The notes beneath the pieces are model-generated. The model had not been told where the DNA came from. It did not search any database and worked only from the letters and a program-made list of their open reading frames with translations. Made by a program: the position numbers and the translations under genes. This document shows positions 23,810 through 33,415 of a stretch of DNA of 43,308 bases, one piece after another (the stretch's first letter is position 1; each line of letters starts with the position of its first letter). The stretch is from NCBI GenBank assembly GCA_913775305.1, contig CAJYIY010000092.1, positions 1 to 43,308 of the forward strand, in the 5' to 3' direction. This DNA is from an uncultured Erwinia sp. GTDB taxonomy: Bacteria; Pseudomonadota; Gammaproteobacteria; Enterobacterales; Enterobacteriaceae.

Positions 23810-26374
23810 TTAAAGACACATTGCCGAAACTTTTATAAGTTTTTCGTTAATTAGCTCAGGGCTGAAATTATAGGATGCAGAGCACTTTTCACTTTTAGTT
23901 TCTCCCCATGAGACTTTTATTTCCCCGGCGCTGCTTTGTGAGCGGAAATATGCCATATTGCTCTGTCCAACAATACCGACATCCTTTCCTTTATTGTCAG
24001 TAATTACAGCCCCTATTGGGATCGACAAATTATCTTTGGTGTTCAGTTTAACTAACAACGGGTAGCCCTTATTTGTTTTGAATTTTAACATGATGGCTGA
24101 ACCGGCATAGGGCGCCACGCGCTGTTCAGATGATTCAATGTCCACATTATTATTTATTAATCCATCAGAAGTCAGGCCAACTGAATTATAGCGATAGGGC
24201 ATCAATGATGGCACAAGCGCATAACCGCTACTGCTAATTGTAGCTCCCTGACCATTGTAGACTTTTGCACCGGTTGCATCTTTCGCTTCAATAATACCAA
24301 ATGTATTACCTAAATAGGGCCCAAGCAACACACCACCTGAATGGGCAACTATAGCACCGGTCATTCCCATACCCAGTTGGGTATAATCTTCGCCTCTGGC
24401 TCCATTTAAACTCATTGATGCCAGAGAGTATTGTTTGTTGAGGTTAGCAGCATAGGCGGTTTGATGTCCTTGCTCACTGTGGTTAATATTGAGATTATAA
24501 TTGTAGGGTGCATTCTGATCGCCCATAACACCGCTGAGTGCAGTTTGATACTGGTTTCCGTTATTTTTTTCAAAATATACTGAGCTCGAAACGGACGTTC
24601 CCGATGATCCAAATGGGATGTTAACCGTCAGCATAGTTACAGTGTCATAGCTTGACGATGAGCTATTTTCAAAATAGTAAATACCATTCTTTTTCCTGGA
24701 AATGGACAGGCTTGCATTTATTCTGTTGAATAACGTCTTGCTGTAGTTTACTTGATAATAAAGATCGCGAGAGCGACCACCATTATATTCTTGTGTCGAA
24801 GCGGACATGCTGACATTACCAAAATCATTAAAGGGCTGGTAAACTGCAGCAGTAAGACGGTACTTTTGCAAGTAGGTATTTGAATTCCATGTGTTGACTT
24901 GACCTTCATTCAAATAGTGCTGCTCGTAGATGAAGTCAGTAAATTCGCGATATCCGGATGTAGAATAGCGATAACCAGCCAGTGAAATGTTAGTATTAGT
25001 TGGCTGAAAAGTTTTTGAATAGGTAATGTTTGCCATGCCGCCATTTTTAACACCGTATCTCCCACCTAAATTTGCAGAAGATAATGTTGTGTTAATACCG
25101 AGCGCCCCATACTCAGTGGAAAAAACGCTGCTTATTACGCCTGATTTGTAATCATTCGCTATGCGGGCACCACCACCAATAGTGATGAAGTTATTTAAAC
25201 CATACTGTATTGTAGAGTCAAAAAATTCTTTATCAGCAACCAGATCGCGTGTTCTACCGCCAACTGTTGAAAATTTGATTTTACCAGGTCGAACAGAATC
25301 AGGCACCGCTGAAAATGGAACTAAAAAACTTGTCTTTGAACCGTCAGACTCGATAACGGTAACATTCAGATCTCCATTGTAGCTCGTAGGGTTTATGTCC
25401 CTTATGTCAAAGTTTCCTGGAGGTACTGTTGTCTGATAGATAATGGCATCGTTTTGTCGTACCTCGACCAGTGCGTTAGTTCTGGCTATCCCAGAAATTA
25501 CTGGGGCATATCCCTGTTCAGAAACAGGATACATTCGCTCGTCGGAAGATAATTCAAATCCATTGTATCCCAGTCCGCCAAAAAACTGACCGGAGGTGTT
25601 TATTTTACCAACAAGCAAATTGCTTTTTAAGCTATAAACAGGCCTTTGAACATAGCTTGAGATATTGTTCCAGGATGAATTATTGCTTTTGCCGGAGCCA
25701 TAACTGCTGGTGCTGTAATTGTAGTTTGAAAGCTGCCGGAACTGCCAAAGGCCTAAATTTAATCCTGAGTTCAGGCTCAGATAGCTATAATCACTGTTCC
25801 CGGAGTTAACCCCGGATTGTTTGTTATGAAAATAATTCAGCACATAGTTAGAAAAAAGAACGTTGCTGCCTCTGTTCAGAGAGGACTCACTAATTTCGCC
25901 GCTGTCATTCTTTAGCGAGGCCTGCGGCGCATTGAACTCTAATGCAAGTTCAGAACTTAACTCGACAGTTGAGTTTGCACTGATTTGTGAGAGCTCCACG
26001 CAGGAACTGTCTTTTTTTAAATCAATAAATTTATGAATGATTTTATCTGTAAAACCCGCTTTTTCTAATATTGATTGCGTTAAACATATTGCCGTTTTTT
26101 TATTACGCTCTACTACTAATACAGTATCCTCGCCAACGCTAAAGCCATTTATAATGATTGGCGTGTTTTTATACTCACCCGCTGATGCAGATTTACCGGC
26201 AGTGAGCTGCGCCAAAGTACTCTGGCTGATATTACTGCCCCTGAACATTTTTTCATCAAAAACTAAATTTTCATCTAAGCCACTAACTTCACCAAAGGCT
26301 TTCTGCTGCGCACTTGCCATAAAGCATAAAATCAGAATGCAATTTATAAGATTAAATTTAGTTTTCTTTTTCAT
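23810..26374 (-). CDS. Fimbrial outer-membrane usher (FimD/PapC family)
   Basis: 854 aa, the normal usher length. Signal peptide, then the N-terminal chaperone-binding domain (residues about 30-150, with a Cys pair CLTQ/SSCVEL), the 24-strand barrel with plug (PVISGIARTNALVEVRQND, TVPPGNFDIRDINPTSYNGD are classic usher motifs), and the C-terminal domains ending KVSAMCL. It overlaps the chaperone gene by 4 bp (ATGA), so translation is coupled. It assembles and exports the pilus fibre. Confidence 0.95.
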   Translation of the reverse strand: MKKKTKFNLINCILILCFMASAQQKAFGEVSGLDENLVFDEKMFRGSNISQSTLAQLTAGKSASAGEYKNTPIIINGFSVGEDTVLVVERNKKTAICLTQSILEKAGFTDKIIHKFIDLKKDSSCVELSQISANSTVELSSELALEFNAPQASLKNDSGEISESSLNRGSNVLFSNYVLNYFHNKQSGVNSGNSDYSYLSLNSGLNLGLWQFRQLSNYNYSTSSYGSGKSNNSSWNNISSYVQRPVYSLKSNLLVGKINTSGQFFGGLGYNGFELSSDERMYPVSEQGYAPVISGIARTNALVEVRQNDAIIYQTTVPPGNFDIRDINPTSYNGDLNVTVIESDGSKTSFLVPFSAVPDSVRPGKIKFSTVGGRTRDLVADKEFFDSTIQYGLNNFITIGGGARIANDYKSGVISSVFSTEYGALGINTTLSSANLGGRYGVKNGGMANITYSKTFQPTNTNISLAGYRYSTSGYREFTDFIYEQHYLNEGQVNTWNSNTYLQKYRLTAAVYQPFNDFGNVSMSASTQEYNGGRSRDLYYQVNYSKTLFNRINASLSISRKKNGIYYFENSSSSSYDTVTMLTVNIPFGSSGTSVSSSVYFEKNNGNQYQTALSGVMGDQNAPYNYNLNINHSEQGHQTAYAANLNKQYSLASMSLNGARGEDYTQLGMGMTGAIVAHSGGVLLGPYLGNTFGIIEAKDATGAKVYNGQGATISSSGYALVPSLMPYRYNSVGLTSDGLINNNVDIESSEQRVAPYAGSAIMLKFKTNKGYPLLVKLNTKDNLSIPIGAVITDNKGKDVGIVGQSNMAYFRSQSSAGEIKVSWGETKSEKCSASYNFSPELINEKLIKVSAMCL

Positions 26375-27108
26375 TTTAAGGTGATCTTATAGGTTGAGAT
26401 TCCACCCAGGTCATTTATTAGACTAATACTAAGAGCCACATCGGAAGCATTGCTGTAAGGCTTCACCCTGAATACATTGCTGCTAAATGGTTTTATCATA
26501 CTCAACTCAGTTTCCTGATTTAACGATATAACTTTGCCATTTTTCGCTATCTGTAATTTTGTTGGCGTAATATAAAATGGTGAATTATTCGTTATGCTTA
26601 TTTCACCAACACTCAAATTTCTCAAATCAGCTTTCAGGTAGGTATCTAATTTTTCGCTGTCATAACCTAAACCTGTTGGTCTGTAAAACAGCTTTACCGT
26701 ACTTTTATATGATACAAGTAATTTATTTTCGTTTTTGCTTGAAGCAGGTAACTGAACAAAGTTCAGAAAGAAAAGAGTTTCCCTGTCCCCGGGTAAATCA
26801 CCACCTGTAAACATCAGTTTCGCTGACTGGCCTTTATTTGGGTCAATTCTGAAAATTGAAGGGGTGACGACAAATGGCGCATCATCACTGCCAGAGGATG
26901 TTTCTTTACGATTTATCCATATATTAATGACGCTGGGGACATTATCGGAAGATCGAAATTTCAGATCTACTGTCTGTTTATCAGATGGATAAATGATCCG
27001 AGTGCCTATCAATATCACCGATGCAGAAGCTGCGTGGATTGTTGAAATGAACAGCAATGTGTAAAGAAATAATTTTCTGACACTTAATGAAAAAAACATA
27101 TTGAGCAC
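26371..27108 (-). CDS. Fimbrial chaperone 1 (PapD-like)
   Basis: 245 aa with a signal peptide cleaved near AASA. VILIGTRIIYPSDKQTVDL has the conserved Arg; VKLFYRPTGLG holds the conserved Lys; ITNNSPFYITPTKLQI and MIKPFSSNVF mark domain two. It is the second gene of the operon, 50 bp behind the pilin and overlapping the usher by 4 bp. Serves the major subunit and presumably the whole fibre. Confidence 0.93.
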   Translation of the reverse strand: MLNMFFSLSVRKLFLYTLLFISTIHAASASVILIGTRIIYPSDKQTVDLKFRSSDNVPSVINIWINRKETSSGSDDAPFVVTPSIFRIDPNKGQSAKLMFTGGDLPGDRETLFFLNFVQLPASSKNENKLLVSYKSTVKLFYRPTGLGYDSEKLDTYLKADLRNLSVGEISITNNSPFYITPTKLQIAKNGKVISLNQETELSMIKPFSSNVFRVKPYSNASDVALSISLINDLGGISTYKITLK

Positions 27109-27158
27109 CTGAGTGGTATCAGGAGATGGAAGTTATCCATCTCCTGTTAATTACAAAT

Positions 27159-27692
27159 TTATTTGTAGGTCAGAGCATATTGTAATTGGGTTTCTACTTT
27201 ACCTATACTTGCAGCCCCAGTTGCATAGTACTGAGCGGTAAATGGAAATTCCAGTTGGCTGGTGCCGGTTGGGAGATTAACAAGAGTTGGAGTAACATAC
27301 TCACCGGAGCTGAAATTGATAGTGCTTGTTCCATTATTGTAGTTATCAATAATTTGAATAGACACGTTATCAGCAGGATTAGCTGTAGCCAGGTTTTTCA
27401 GATTACCACCGGTGGTTGTTGAAACTGGAACAAGTCTCATCCCTACGGTTTTCTCCGTTGCCGCAGTACAGCCACCTACAACAAATTTAAAGGGTGTTGC
27501 ACCAGCCGTTTTAGCTGCCTCAGCGAGATCGCCTGCAGGCGTCGTTGGAAGAAGAACCGATACATTACCTGTTGTACCATTGACGGTTACATTACATGTT
27601 GAGTCAGATACTTCGCCTAAAAAAGTGACGGTATTATCTGCATACACTACAAAAGGTAACATCAAAGCAATACCTAACGCTGTAATTTTCAT
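27159..27692 (-). CDS. Major fimbrial subunit (type 1-like pilin)
   Basis: 177 aa. Signal peptide MKITALGIALMLPFVVYA; mature start DNTVTFLGEVSDSTCNVTVNG carries the first Cys of the family, the second Cys is in FVVGGCTAAT. The C-terminus ends QLQYALTY with the penultimate Tyr used for chaperone recognition. AATTGAGGATAA precedes the ATG. First gene of the five-gene operon; its position and size mark it as the shaft subunit. Confidence 0.93.
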   Translation of the reverse strand: MKITALGIALMLPFVVYADNTVTFLGEVSDSTCNVTVNGTTGNVSVLLPTTPAGDLAEAAKTAGATPFKFVVGGCTAATEKTVGMRLVPVSTTTGGNLKNLATANPADNVSIQIIDNYNNGTSTINFSSGEYVTPTLVNLPTGTSQLEFPFTAQYYATGAASIGKVETQLQYALTYK

Positions 27693-28572
27693 ACATTTAT
27701 CCTCAATTGCATTTTACAAAGGTATATGAGTAAGGCTTCTGTTAAAGTGTTTACCTACTGCCACACTAATGATGAATTAAGCGGCTTTATTCAACTTCTT
27801 CACTTTTAAAAGTTATCCCGACTCCAGCACTCAAAAAAAAGTGTTGTCACGGATTTGAATAATTAGAGTAAGTTTGATTCAACAATTAATTGGATAACCT
27901 CTCTATTGCATAATCGCATATAAAGAAATCAGAGGATATTTCCTGGTGAAGCCTGGTTGTGTATGTTTTTCAGAATTTCATATCATCATCCTTTAAAAGA
28001 AGATCAACATATTAAAATATGTCCATCAAATGGCACCGCAACTTCTACGCCCTGCAATATCAAATAATAAATAGATTAATTTTTTTTCTGGGATGATTAT
28101 GGACGTTAGTTTTTCTTATGTCAAATTTGCACACAAAAAAAATCATTTTTCACTGAACTTTTTATCTTTTTGATTTTTATGGGTTTTATTTTTAAAAGCT
28201 TAGTGCTCAAGAAAATATTAATTTGTTTTACTAATGTCAATTGCCCTTATCTTGTTAATTATTTGTTAATTTTTGTTCGTTGAATATGTCTTTTTTAACT
28301 TAATAGTAAGTTCCGGGCTGAAAATTAACGTCTCTGCTGTGAGATAGTCTGAGTGGTTTTTTTGTTGTTTTTATAAATAATGATAATGGTTCCGATAAGG
28401 ATTCTTATGATGTGTTGCCGGAACGTGATCGCTGAAATCAAGAACATTTAAATATTTCTGGCAGGTGATTTTTACGAGTGGTAAACGTTGTGGCAGGAGT
28501 TAAGGCCAGGTCACCTTACCGGGTATTTTCCCACTGAAACTTTAACAGGAGTATTTAATTTTCGTTGGCAGG
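27693..28572. promoter_or_regulatory. Long AT-rich leader of the fimbrial operon
   Basis: About 880 bases without a gene. Very AT-rich with A/T tracts (for example 28130-28300), which would suit H-NS binding. A small hairpin GCACT...AGTGT surrounds an A-run near 27820-27845. I found no invertible-element repeats and only scattered GATC sites, so neither fimS-like switching nor Dam-type phase variation is evident. The promoter could not be placed reliably. Confidence 0.45.
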
Positions 28573-28905
28573 TTGACCCTGTTGATTGTATCGAAGTTTG
28601 AGGGGCTTACGGGTAACAGACATGGTTCTTTGATATCAGCAATCAGGATGTTGCCTGGACGGACGCATAGTGCAGCAGCGCCGATGCAAGTCTGTGGAAA
28701 ACTGGTACTAAAATTTTACACATGGTCGAAATATGGCGACTACCCGGAGGGCATGACCGACAGCGATGTTGACGAGCCAGTGACCGCGATCGTGAATTCG
28801 TTCACCCAGCTCGTGCCGGGAGATTTACATTTACCACGTTTTCGACAGACGGTTGCACGTGCAGTTGAATTGGCGGGCCAGGGGCAGGAAGTTGAAAATC
28901 GCTGA
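28573..28905 (+). CDS. Unrecognised small ORF, possibly a gene remnant
   Basis: 110 codons from TTG. The second half (KYGDYPEGMTDSDVDEPVTA onward) has a natural protein composition, while the first half looks arbitrary. An AGGAG at 28544 lies too far upstream. GC content rises here compared with the fimbrial leader, marking the island edge. It may be the 3' end of a host gene cut by the island. No family recognised. Confidence 0.25.
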   Translation: MTLLIVSKFEGLTGNRHGSLISAIRMLPGRTHSAAAPMQVCGKLVLKFYTWSKYGDYPEGMTDSDVDEPVTAIVNSFTQLVPGDLHLPRFRQTVARAVELAGQGQEVENR

Positions 28906-29019
28906 TTTAGCAACGCACTGATTTCGGGCCAAAATCAACAGGCAAGGAGGAGGCACTGGTGCTGACCTTTATGATTGATGCGGCGCGACACATCGCGCCG
29001 CTGTGGCATAAGGCATTGA

Positions 29020-29799
29020 TTAACCGGCCATCTCACGCTTAAACACCGCAAGCGTATGCGCTTTAACGCGCACAAACTCCGGATGGCTCATTATCTCGGC
29101 CGTGCGCGGGCGCGGCAGTTCAAACGGCACCACTTCCGCAACGCGGGTAGGGCGGCGCGTCAGCAGCAGGATCTCATCCGCCAGAAACACCGCATCCTCC
29201 AGATCGTGTGAGACGATCAGCATGGTGACACCGGTCGCCAGTTGAACCTGCTGTAACTTATCGCGGATAAACAACGTCATCTCAAAGTCCAGCGCTGAGA
29301 AAGGCTCATCGAGGAACATGACTTCCGGATTCGTCGCCAGCGCACGCATGATACATACCGTTTGCTGTTGTCCGCCGGAAAGTTCATACGGATAACGTTG
29401 CAGATCGAAGCGAATATCAAACATCTCTGCCAGTTCAGCCACACGTTGTTTTACCGCCGCCGCTTTCATACCCTGACGTTTTAACGGATAGGCAATATTG
29501 TGCCAGGCGGTTAACCACGGAAAGAGCGCATCGCGGTAATTCTGGAACACATAGCCGATATTGGTTTCTGCAAGGGTTTTACCGTCGAACAGAATTTGCC
29601 CGCGATCGACAGGGATCAATCCGGCTATCATATTCATCAGCGTCGATTTACCGCAGCCGTTAGGACCAAATATCGAAACGATTTTCCCTTTAGGTAAGTC
29701 GAGGTTAAGGCACTGATACAGCGGCTGCCCGGCAAAACTTTTATCCAGTTCACGGATCGTGACATGGGTATTGGGTTGGGGGTAATGAGGTTTCTTCAT
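29020..29799 (-). CDS. NitT/TauT-type ABC transporter ATP-binding protein
   Basis: 259 aa. Walker A FGPNGCGKSTLMN, Q-loop VFQNYRDALFPW, signature LSGGQQQT, Walker B VMFLDEPFSALD, switch HD in IVSHDLEDAV. Belongs to the SsuB/TauB/NrtD group, which drive uptake of nitrate, sulfonates, taurine or thiamine precursors. It overlaps the permease by 4 bp and ends the three-gene operon. Confidence 0.92.
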   Translation of the reverse strand: MKKPHYPQPNTHVTIRELDKSFAGQPLYQCLNLDLPKGKIVSIFGPNGCGKSTLMNMIAGLIPVDRGQILFDGKTLAETNIGYVFQNYRDALFPWLTAWHNIAYPLKRQGMKAAAVKQRVAELAEMFDIRFDLQRYPYELSGGQQQTVCIMRALATNPEVMFLDEPFSALDFEMTLFIRDKLQQVQLATGVTMLIVSHDLEDAVFLADEILLLTRRPTRVAEVVPFELPRPRTAEIMSHPEFVRVKAHTLAVFKREMAG

Positions 29800-30560
29800 G
29801 CTTTACCACTCCAGTGCACACAGCGCTTTTCAATTAGCAGAAAGCCCAGATTCAGCAGATAGCCGAAGGCCCCGGTAATCAGAATCGATGCGTACATATC
29901 TTTAATGTTAAACAGCTGCTGCGCATCAATGATGCGGTGCCCCAATCCGGTTTCAGACCCAATAAACATTTCGGCGACAATCACGATCACCAGCGCCATG
30001 GAGACACCGGTACGTAAGCCGACAAACGTCTGCGGCAGGCTTTCCATTAGCATGATGTCTTTAAATACATGCCAGCGTGAAACGCCCATCACCTGCGCGG
30101 CCATAATGCGCGTCTTCCTGGCGTTCATCACGCCGTAGGCGCTGTTAAACAGGATCACCAGCACCGCGGCAAATGCGGCGATGGCAATTTTGTTGGTATC
30201 GGTAATGCCGAAAATCAGCATAAACAGTGGGATGAGTGCGGAGGAGGGCGTGGAGCGGAAAAAATCCACCAGGAACTCAACGCTGCGGTACAGCCGTTCG
30301 CTGCTGCCCAACATCACCCCCAGTGGTACGCCGATCGCCGCCGCCACAACAAAGGCCATCAGGGTGCGGTAGAGCGTGTCCTGAATATCCTGGTTCATAC
30401 TGCCGTCTGCCAGCGCGCTGAACAGATAGCCGAGGGTATCCCCCGGCGAGGGCAGCAGGACCGGGTTCAGCCATTTAGCGCTGACCGCCGTCTGCCACAG
30501 CAGAAACAGCAGCAGTGGACCGATCAGCGGCAGTAACCTGTGTCGCAAAACTTGCATCAT
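29796..30560 (-). CDS. NitT/TauT-type ABC transporter permease
   Basis: 254 aa with about six membrane segments. The EAA-type cytoplasmic loop for the ATPase is at VMGVSRWHVFKDIMLMESLP. Opening LLPLIGPLLLFLLWQTAVSA and GVPLGVMLGSSERL match SsuC/TauC-like proteins. Middle gene of the operon; 11 bp behind the binding protein gene. Confidence 0.92.
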   Translation of the reverse strand: MMQVLRHRLLPLIGPLLLFLLWQTAVSAKWLNPVLLPSPGDTLGYLFSALADGSMNQDIQDTLYRTLMAFVVAAAIGVPLGVMLGSSERLYRSVEFLVDFFRSTPSSALIPLFMLIFGITDTNKIAIAAFAAVLVILFNSAYGVMNARKTRIMAAQVMGVSRWHVFKDIMLMESLPQTFVGLRTGVSMALVIVIVAEMFIGSETGLGHRIIDAQQLFNIKDMYASILITGAFGYLLNLGFLLIEKRCVHWSGKA

Positions 30561-30571
30561 GGCACCTCTCC

Positions 30572-31588
30572 TTATGCGCGATAAATCAGAGACTCAACCT
30601 GCAGCGGCTGACTGAAAATTTTCCGCTCGGTGAACACATCGTAAAATTTCTGGAACCATTGCAGGTTTGTGCCGGTTAGCTGGTCGTACATGACAAAACC
30701 CGGCAGCGGCACCTCTTTTACCAGCGCCGCCTCAATGCCGGTATAACCTGCCACATACTGCCGTGCCTCGTCCGGCTGCTGCTGGATAAATTTGACCGCG
30801 TCACCATAAGCATCAATCAGCTGTTTCGCCCGTGCCGGATCAGCCTTGATAAAATGGCTGGTCAGCGCCGCCGCACCACCGAACCACGGCGCGCTGGCAT
30901 CCCCCAGGACATATTTGGAGATTACCCCGGTCTCCAGCACTTTCCCCATCCCCTTCATCCGCGCCACGGTGCCCGTCGGTTCCAGCGTGTAGACGCCATC
31001 AATCTGTCCGGTGGCTAACGACGGAGCATGCTGACCGACCGGCAACTCAATCACTTTGGTATCGCTGAAACCATTTTTTTCCAGGATGATCTTCGCCATC
31101 GTGACATTCTGAATGCCGGGGCCGCAGGCGATGCGTTTACCCTTCAGATCGCGAATCGATTTAGCGGTGCTGTTGACCGGCACCAGAAATTCATCCAGCA
31201 CCATTTCTTCATTGGAAGGGTTCGAACAGATGATTTTGAACAGGTCCGGGCTGGTAATCGCCCCTAAACCCATCGCTCCGGTGGCTGTACCGTTGGCACA
31301 ACCATGAATTCGCCCGGTGATCATGGCTTCGACCACCTGCTGCGGACTGGCAAATTTAACCGCCCGCACGTTCAAACCGGCTTGTTTAAAGATCCCTTTC
31401 TCAATGCCGACGTACAGCGGTAACCCTCCGACAATCGGCCAGTAGCCTATCAGAATCTCATCGTCTGCAGCCCACGCCGCCGGGCTGCCCAACATGCCGC
31501 TGAGCGCGACGCCACCCAAGGTCAGCATGGAATATTTCATGATCTGACGACGCTGAGCGTTAATTTTCTCTTTATCGTTGTTGCGCAC
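30572..31588 (-). CDS. NitT/TauT-type ABC substrate-binding protein (Tat signal)
   Basis: 338 aa. The N-terminal region QRRQIMKYSMLTLGGVALSG with AWA as cleavage site looks like a twin-arginine signal, so it may be exported folded. The mature part (ILIGYWPIVGGLPLYVGIEK, KGIFKQAGLNVRAVKF) is the NMT1/SsuA-like fold. First gene of the operon. Substrate not clear; the abg genes upstream on the same strand suggest an aromatic or amide compound but this is a guess. Confidence 0.9.
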   Translation of the reverse strand: MRNNDKEKINAQRRQIMKYSMLTLGGVALSGMLGSPAAWAADDEILIGYWPIVGGLPLYVGIEKGIFKQAGLNVRAVKFASPQQVVEAMITGRIHGCANGTATGAMGLGAITSPDLFKIICSNPSNEEMVLDEFLVPVNSTAKSIRDLKGKRIACGPGIQNVTMAKIILEKNGFSDTKVIELPVGQHAPSLATGQIDGVYTLEPTGTVARMKGMGKVLETGVISKYVLGDASAPWFGGAAALTSHFIKADPARAKQLIDAYGDAVKFIQQQPDEARQYVAGYTGIEAALVKEVPLPGFVMYDQLTGTNLQWFQKFYDVFTERKIFSQPLQVESLIYRA

Positions 31589-31759
31589 GGTGATTCCCCT
31601 ATGTGTTTACCTGCTATACGGACTTGTATACAAGCCAGCGAAAACAATGCAGGAACTGTGCCAGATCACAAAGATGTCGTGCGTGAGGGGTTTCGGACCT
31701 GTGTGGCTAAGCGAGATAAAGGTCATGGTGCATCCGGCGCACTATGGCGATACACGAGG

Positions 31760-31780
31760 GGCGGGCATGCCTCGCCCGCC
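31760..31780. terminator. GC-rich hairpin after abgT
   Basis: GGCGGGC, ATGCCTC loop, GCCCGCC, 9 bases beyond the abgT stop. It lacks a T-run but lies where transcription of the abg operon should end or be processed. Confidence 0.5.
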
Positions 31781-31789
31781 ATGAATCTA

Positions 31790-33313
31790 TTAGCGCATAT
31801 CCGGGTACACGCCCGGTCCAATTGGCAGGCCCAGCGCATACCATGCCAGCAGCAGCGCAATCCACACGATGAAAAATACCAGCGGATACGGCATGATCAG
31901 CGTGTAGTAAGTGCCCAGTTGCGCGTCTTTACGGTAGCGCTGCAGGAAGCCGAGAAACAGCGGCAGGAAAGGGGACATTGGCGACAGCGGCAGCACGGCT
32001 GAGTCGGCGATGCGGAAAATCATCTGCGCGAAGGCCGGGTGGAAGCCAAGCAGCATAAACATCGGTACGAAAATCGGCGCGAGTATCGACCAGATAGCCG
32101 ACCCGCTGGCGATAAACATGCACAGAAATGCTGACAGAAACATCAGGCCGATAAACGCCGGAGCGCCGCTCATTGCCAGCTGCTCCAGCAGGTCGGTCAG
32201 CCCCACCGCCATAAACGTTCCCATGTTGCTCCAGTTAAACATCGCGACAAACTGGGCCAGCGGAAACACCATCACAATAAATCCGGCCATACTCTTCATC
32301 GGCTCAATCAGCAGAGCGGGCACGTCGTCCGGACGTTTAATCTGCTTTGTCGCCACGCCCCAGGTAATCGCCACCACAAAGAAGAACAGAATAATCAGCG
32401 GTACGATGCCTTTGATAAAGGGTGAGGGGATGATCGAGCCGCTGTCCGGGTCGCGCAGCATCGAGCCTTCCGGCACCACCATCAGCGCAACCAGGCCGAT
32501 AAACAGTGCGGCGGCGATAGCGCTCATCAGCAGGCCACGGTTTTGCAGCGGCGTCAGGCTGGCGAGTTTCTCCTTACTGTTGCCCTGCCACGCGGGCAGG
32601 CGCGGCTCGACGAATTTATCAGTCAGCAGGCCGCCGGCAATCGTCAGCACCACCACCGAACTCGCCATAAAGAACCAGTTATCCACCACGCTGACGTGGA
32701 CCGTATTGCTGACCGCTTTCGCCGCCTCGCTGCTGATGCCGGAGAGCAGTACGTCGGTGGTGACAATCAGCAAATTAGCGGTAAAGCCCGAAGCCACTCC
32801 GGCAATCGCCGCCAGCAGCCCGGCAACCGGATGGCGGCCGACAGCGATAAACATCAGCGCGCCGAGCGGTGGCATCACCACCAGCGCGGCATCAGACGAG
32901 ATATGGCTGAAGAAAGCGATAAACAGCACCATATAGCTGGCGTAGCGGGCGCTGACAAATGAGGCCATCTTATTCATTAGCGCCTGCAGCAGACCGGTGC
33001 GCTCCGCTAATCCGGCCCCGAGCATCAGGGCAAGGATCGAGCCAAGCGGAGTAAACCCACTGAAGTTCTTGATAATATTCGGCAGGAGCCACTGAATGCC
33101 CGCGACGCTCAGCAGGTTCTTTACCTCGACCATTTTGCCGCTGGCTGGGTTTTTCACCGCTATGCCAAACCAGGAGAGCAGCGCGGTCGACACCATCAGC
33201 ACCGCGATCAGGTAAACAAATAACAGAAACGGATTGGGCACTTTGTTGCCAATGCGCTCAATCCAGTAAAAGATTTTTCCCGGGCTTTTGTTGGCCGCTG
33301 TGGTTTCGCTCAT
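31790..33313 (-). CDS. abgT: p-Aminobenzoyl-glutamate transporter AbgT
   Basis: 507 aa (E. coli AbgT 510). A dozen membrane segments; the start IFYWIERIGNKVPNPFLLFV and the inner SHISSDAALVVMPPLGALMF and PLSPMSPFLPLFLGFLQRY are characteristic of the AbgT family. Takes up p-aminobenzoyl-glutamate, a folate breakdown product; some family members export sulfonamides. Downstream of abgB on the same strand, 102 bp apart. Confidence 0.94.
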   Translation of the reverse strand: MSETTAANKSPGKIFYWIERIGNKVPNPFLLFVYLIAVLMVSTALLSWFGIAVKNPASGKMVEVKNLLSVAGIQWLLPNIIKNFSGFTPLGSILALMLGAGLAERTGLLQALMNKMASFVSARYASYMVLFIAFFSHISSDAALVVMPPLGALMFIAVGRHPVAGLLAAIAGVASGFTANLLIVTTDVLLSGISSEAAKAVSNTVHVSVVDNWFFMASSVVVLTIAGGLLTDKFVEPRLPAWQGNSKEKLASLTPLQNRGLLMSAIAAALFIGLVALMVVPEGSMLRDPDSGSIIPSPFIKGIVPLIILFFFVVAITWGVATKQIKRPDDVPALLIEPMKSMAGFIVMVFPLAQFVAMFNWSNMGTFMAVGLTDLLEQLAMSGAPAFIGLMFLSAFLCMFIASGSAIWSILAPIFVPMFMLLGFHPAFAQMIFRIADSAVLPLSPMSPFLPLFLGFLQRYRKDAQLGTYYTLIMPYPLVFFIVWIALLLAWYALGLPIGPGVYPDMR

Positions 33314-33415
33314 GGATCATCCTTATGCCTTGTCGTCGTTACGGTGTTGTTTGCGTTTTATCTTTAATTTAACGGGGCCGGGATCGAGCCAGGCCTCCGG
33401 GTAGTGCTTACCGCG

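Noticed and set aside
27693-28572. Invertible or Dam-dependent phase-variation switch for the fimbriae
   Set aside because: No pair of inverted repeats flanking a promoter and no clustered GATC sites were seen.
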